Source: Myxococcus fulvus (GTDB lineage: Bacteria; Myxococcota; Myxococcia; Myxococcales; Myxococcaceae). Taken from it: 64,000 nucleotides of DNA. Position 1 is the stretch's first letter, and the number at the start of each line of letters is the position of its first letter. The stretch spans positions 868,001 to 932,000 of the forward strand of contig NZ_FOIB01000003.1 in the NCBI RefSeq assembly GCF_900111765.1. Reading direction: 5' to 3'. The position numbers and the translations under genes were made by a program. This document shows positions 60,804 to 64,000 of the stretch, piece after piece. The notes below the pieces were generated by a model. The model was not told the origin of the DNA. It did not search any database and saw only the letters and a program-made list of their open reading frames with translations.

Positions 60804-63773
60804 CGCGTCCAGCACGTCCTCTACCGCCGTCCCGGAGGCACCGAGTGGGAACGCCTCCCGCTGGAGCAGGCCATGGACATGGTCGCCGAGCGCGTGAAGC
60901 GCACCCGTGACGAGACCTGGGAAGACACCGACGTCAACGGCTTCAGCGTCCAGCGCACGCTGGGCCTCGCGCACCTGGGCGGCGCCACGCTCGACAACGA
61001 GGAGAACTACCTCCTCAAGAAGCTCTTCACCGCCCTCGGCATCGTCCAGGTGGAGAACCAGGCTCGAATATGACACTCGTCCACGGTGCCCGGTCTGGGC
61101 ATCACGCTAGGACGTGGCGGGGCCACGACCTTCCAACAAGACCTGCGGAACTCTGACTGCATCCTCATCCAGGGCTCCAACATGGCCGAGTGTCACCCGG
61201 TGGGCTTCCAGTGGGTGATGGAGGCCAAGGCCCGGGGGGCGACGGTCATCCACGTGGACCCGCGCTACACGCGCACCAGCGCCGTGGCGAACCAGCACGT
61301 GCCCATCCGTGTCGGCTCGGACATCGCGTTCCTCGGAGGGCTCGTGCGCTACGTGCTCGAGCACGAGCGCTACTTCAAGGAGTACGTCGTCCACTACACC
61401 AACGCCGCCAACCTGGTGCGCGAGGACTTCCAGGACACGGAGGACCTGGACGGGCTCTTCAGCGGCTTCCTGCCGAAGGAGAACAAGTACGACGTCAGCT
61501 CGTGGAGCTACGAGGGCGTCGAGGGCCCCACCCCCGCGTCCGGCCACAAGGAGCTCTACTCGGAGCCCGGCGCGGGCGAGGGTGAGACGCACGCCACCCT
61601 CATCACCGAGGCCACCAAGGACCCCACGCTCCAGCACCCGCGCTGCGTGTTCCAGGTCCTCCGACGTCACTTCCAGCGCTACACCCCGGCCATCGTCGCC
61701 AAGGTCTGCGGCGTCCCCGAGGAGCAGTTCCTGAAGGTCGCGGAGACACTCTGCGCCAACTCCGGTCGCGAGCGCACCACGGCGTTCTGCTACGCGGTGG
61801 GCTGGACGCAGCACTCGGTGGGCGTGCAGTACATCCGCACCGCGACCATCCTCCAGCTCCTGCTGGGCAACATCGGCCGGCCCGGTGGCGGAATCCTCGC
61901 GCTGCGCGGGCACTCGTCCATCCAGGGCTCCACGGACATCCCCACCCTGTTCAACCTGCTGCCGGGCTACCTGCCCATGCCGAGCTCCACCCAGTCCCCT
62001 TCCCTGGCCGACTACCTGGAGTCCCACACGTCCAGCACGGGCTGGTGGAGCAACTTCCCCAAGTACGTCGTCTCGCTCTTGAAGGCCTGGTTCGGGGACG
62101 CGGCGACCGAGGAGAACGAGTTCGGCTTCCGGCACCTGCCCCGGCTCACCGGCAATCACTCGCACATGCAGACGGTGGTCGACATGGCCGAGGGCCGCAT
62201 CAAGGGCTACTTCGTCATGGGCGAGAACCCGGCGGTGGGCTCCATGAACGGGGCGCTCCAACGCAAGGGCCTGCGCCAGCTCGAGTGGCTGGTGGTCCGC
62301 GACTTCACGCTCATCGAGACGGCCGAGTTCTGGCGCACGACCCCCGAGGTCCAGCGAGGCGACGTGAGGACGGAGGACATCCGCACGGAGGTCTTCTTCT
62401 TCCCGGCCGCCGCGCACACGGAGAAGGACGGCTCCTTCACCAACACGCAGCGGATGCTCCAGTGGCACCACGCCGCGGTGGAGCCACGCGAGGACGTGCG
62501 CAGCGAGCTGCACTTCGCCTTCCACCTGGGCCGCAGGCTCAAGCGGCTGTACGCGGGCTCGGGAGCGCCCAAGGACCAGGCGCTGCGCCAGCTGACGTGG
62601 GACTACCCGACCCACGGCGCACTCGAGGAACCGAGCGCCGAGGCGGTGCTCCGGGAGATCAACGGCTACACCGTGAAGGATGGCCAGCCGGTGAGCGGCT
62701 TCACCGCGCTGAAGGACGACGGCTCCACCGCGTGCGGTTGTTGGATCTACTCGGGCGCCTACGCGGATGGCGTGAACCAACCGGCGCGTCGCAAGCCGGG
62801 GCACGAGCAGACCTGGGTTGCGCCCGAGTGGGGCTGGGCGTGGCCCGCCAATCGCCGCATCCTCTACAACCGGGCCTCCGCGGACCCGCAGGGCCGTCCC
62901 TGGAGCGAGCGGAAGAAGTACGTCTGGTGGGACGAGACCCAGCGCAAGTGGACCGGCGAGGACGTCCCCGACTGCATCGCGGACCGCCCTCCGGACCATC
63001 GCCCTCCTCCCGGCACCAAGGGCATCGATTCCCTGGCCGGGGATGATCCATTCATCATGCAGGCCGACGGCAAGGCCTGGCTGTTCGCGCCGAGCGGGAT
63101 GCTCGATGGGCCTCTGCCCACGCACTACGAGCCCATGGAGTCGCCGGTGAAGAACGCGCTCTACGGGCAGCAGTGCAACCCGACGCGGCTGGAGTGGCAC
63201 CGCAAGGGCAACCCCTACCACCGCGCGTGGGGAGACCCGCGCTACCCCTTCATCCTCACCACGTACCGACTCACCGAACACCACACGGCGGGCGGCATGA
63301 GTCGCTGGCTGTCCTGGCTCAGCGAGCTCCAACCGGAACAGTTCTGCGAGGTCTCCGTGGAGCTGGCTCGCGAGCGGGGGCTGAGCAACGGCGGCTGGGC
63401 CACGCTGCGCACGGCGCGTGGGGACCTGGAGTGCCGGGTGCTCGTCACCGAGCGCCTGCGTCCGTTGAAGCTCAACGGCACGTCGGTGCACCAGGTGGGC
63501 ATCCCGTATCACTGGGGCGTGACGGGCCGCTCGCGCGCGGATGGCGCGAATGAGCTGCTGGGCTTCGTCGCCGACCCCAACGTGGACATCCAGGAGTCGA
63601 AGGCCCTCACCTGTGATCTCATCGCGGGTCGACACGCCACGCGGGCCCGGGCGGCGACGGGAGCCACGCCTCCCGCCCTGCCCTCGGACCTGGCGCCGCA
63701 CCGCCGTGACAGCCTCGCCGCGGGCGAGGTCGACCATGTCCCCTGGCAGGAGAAGAAGGACGAGGAGCGATAG
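60504..63773 (+). CDS. fdnG: Selenocysteine-containing formate dehydrogenase, alpha (catalytic) subunit
   Basis: A molybdenum/tungsten bis-MGD enzyme of 1089 residues oxidising formate to CO2. Cys51, Cys54, Cys58 (CPYCAVGCGQ) and Cys86 (CPKG) hold a [4Fe-4S] cluster. The frame passes through TGA 61071-61073, read here as selenocysteine 190: the context ENQARI-U-H and downstream GRGGATT, NMAECHPVGFQWVMEAKARG, VDPRYTRTSAVANQHVPIRV and GWTQHSVGVQYIRTATILQL match FdnG-type enzymes, whose Sec lies at residue 196 in E. coli. GTG 60504 follows GGGAGG by 6 nt; ATG 60480 lacks a site. No twin-arginine signal is present, so it probably works in the cytoplasm, unlike E. coli FdnG. The Fe-S beta subunit follows 3 nt later. 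Confidence 0.92.
61071..61117 (+). promoter_or_regulatory. SECIS element: in-frame TGA and selenocysteine-insertion hairpin
   Basis: TGA (61071-61073) is followed by a hairpin: GGTGCCC (61085-61091) pairs with GGGCATC (61097-61103, one G-U) around the loop GGTCT (61092-61096); a lower stem CGTCC/GGACG (61078-61082, 61110-61114) closes it. Counting TGA as 1-3, U17, G23 and U24, the SelB-contacting bases of the E. coli fdhF SECIS, fall exactly on 61087, 61093 and 61094. Eighteen nt separate the TGA from the loop, as in E. coli. Confidence 0.88.
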
Positions 63774-63776
63774 CGC

Positions 63777-64000
63777 ATGAGTCGCAAGGGCTTCTTCACC
63801 GATTCGACGGTGTGCATCGGCTGCAAGGCCTGTGAGGTGGCTTGCAAGCAATGGAACCAGCTCCCCGACGACGGCTTCCACTTCACCGGGATGTCGTATG
63901 ACCAGACCGGGGATTTGGGCTGCTCGACCTGGAGGCACGTGGCCTTCGTGGAGCGGCCGGTGCCGATGCCGGGCCACTCGACGGGCGTGGGGGACTTCTC
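63777..64000 (+). CDS. Formate dehydrogenase Fe-S (beta) subunit, partial at window end
   Basis: The N-terminal ~74 residues of the electron-transfer subunit of formate dehydrogenase, continuing beyond the window. It starts MSRKGFFTDSTVCIGCKACE, with the first ferredoxin motif Cys13, Cys16, Cys19 and Cys23 (CIGCKACEVACKQWNQLP), identical in plan to FdhB/FdnH. It has no signal peptide, consistent with a cytoplasmic complex. ATG 63777 is 3 nt after the alpha-subunit stop, with GAGGAG upstream inside the end of that gene. A membrane cytochrome subunit or FdhE/D may follow outside the window. Confidence 0.92.
   Translation, partial: MSRKGFFTDSTVCIGCKACEVACKQWNQLPDDGFHFTGMSYDQTGDLGCSTWRHVAFVERPVPMPGHSTGVGDF

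Noticed and set aside
61071..61073. Stop codon or frameshift making the formate dehydrogenase a pseudogene
   Set aside because: The frame is unchanged across the TGA, protein similarity continues immediately on both sides, and a SECIS-like hairpin follows. Selenocysteine explains all of this.
61107..63977. Minus-strand frame of 956 codons opposite the formate dehydrogenase
   Set aside because: Produced by extreme GC bias at third positions. It has no recognisable domain and the + frame is clearly the enzyme.

Overview
The window is chromosomal DNA from a GC-rich, gene-dense bacterium, most likely a myxobacterium (Myxococcota, Myxococcaceae or a close relative). This is inferred from the very high GC content, third positions that are almost always G or C, the trpS-scpA-scpB-pseudouridine synthase order, DUF4388 and orphan GspE-N/MshEN-domain proteins, TPR proteins fused to cyclic-nucleotide domains, many lipoproteins and secreted peptidases, and a stand-alone terpene cyclase. 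No rRNA, tRNA, CRISPR array, insertion sequence or prophage was seen.

Layout. 273-5321 (+): a YbhGFSR-type ABC-2 export operon (membrane-fusion protein, two separate ATPases, two permeases), closed by a hairpin. 5433-13439: an MFS exporter, a mini zinc ribbon (-), an apparently exported threonine-aldolase-like enzyme (-), a GT-C-like membrane protein, an endonuclease/phosphatase-fold lipoprotein, an SLC10A7-like transporter and a MarR-GNAT fusion. 13539-20436 (-): a secreted metallopeptidase, a chemoreceptor paired with a small periplasmic sensor, a class I amidotransferase and a TesB thioesterase. 20586-24388 (+): an M28 peptidase, a BASS transporter and an outer-membrane-type protein. 24480-29102 (-): slyD and the DNA-repair pair mrfA-mrfB. 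29192-36228: an SLC13/ArsB-type transporter, a lipoprotein, a GspE-N protein, and a coupled HEAT-lipoprotein/TPR-cNMP pair. 36312-41899 (-): rluB-like synthase with a 27-unit repeat tail, scpB, scpA, trpS. 42181-49590: DUF4388 protein, Uma2 nuclease, xerD, a membrane protein, a YciO/Sua5 protein, and two cation/proton antiporters led by a PII-like small protein. 49629-58208: KGG-repeat protein, VTT membrane protein, a lipoprotein with HhH motifs and a P-domain, a membrane protein, patatin, trpF, and a 960-residue Ig-like/PDZ surface protein. 58178-59155 (-): a terpene cyclase with intact motifs.

The right end (59374-64000) is the most interesting part. A formate dehydrogenase operon starts here and runs off the window. 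Its catalytic subunit is interrupted by an in-frame TGA at 61071-61073, exactly where FdnG/FdhF enzymes carry selenocysteine. The next bases form a hairpin with a GGTCT apical loop at the same distance from the TGA as in the E. coli SECIS. It is therefore one selenoprotein gene (60504-63773), not two ORFs or a pseudogene. About 1.1 kb upstream lies a diverged, truncated copy of the gene's 5' end. Between the two copies is a visibly AT-richer segment with a small lipoprotein gene, suggesting a duplication with an insertion.

Annotation is from reading motifs only. Start sites were chosen by ribosome-binding-site spacing where one was visible, and functions given as family names are inferences from motif recognition.
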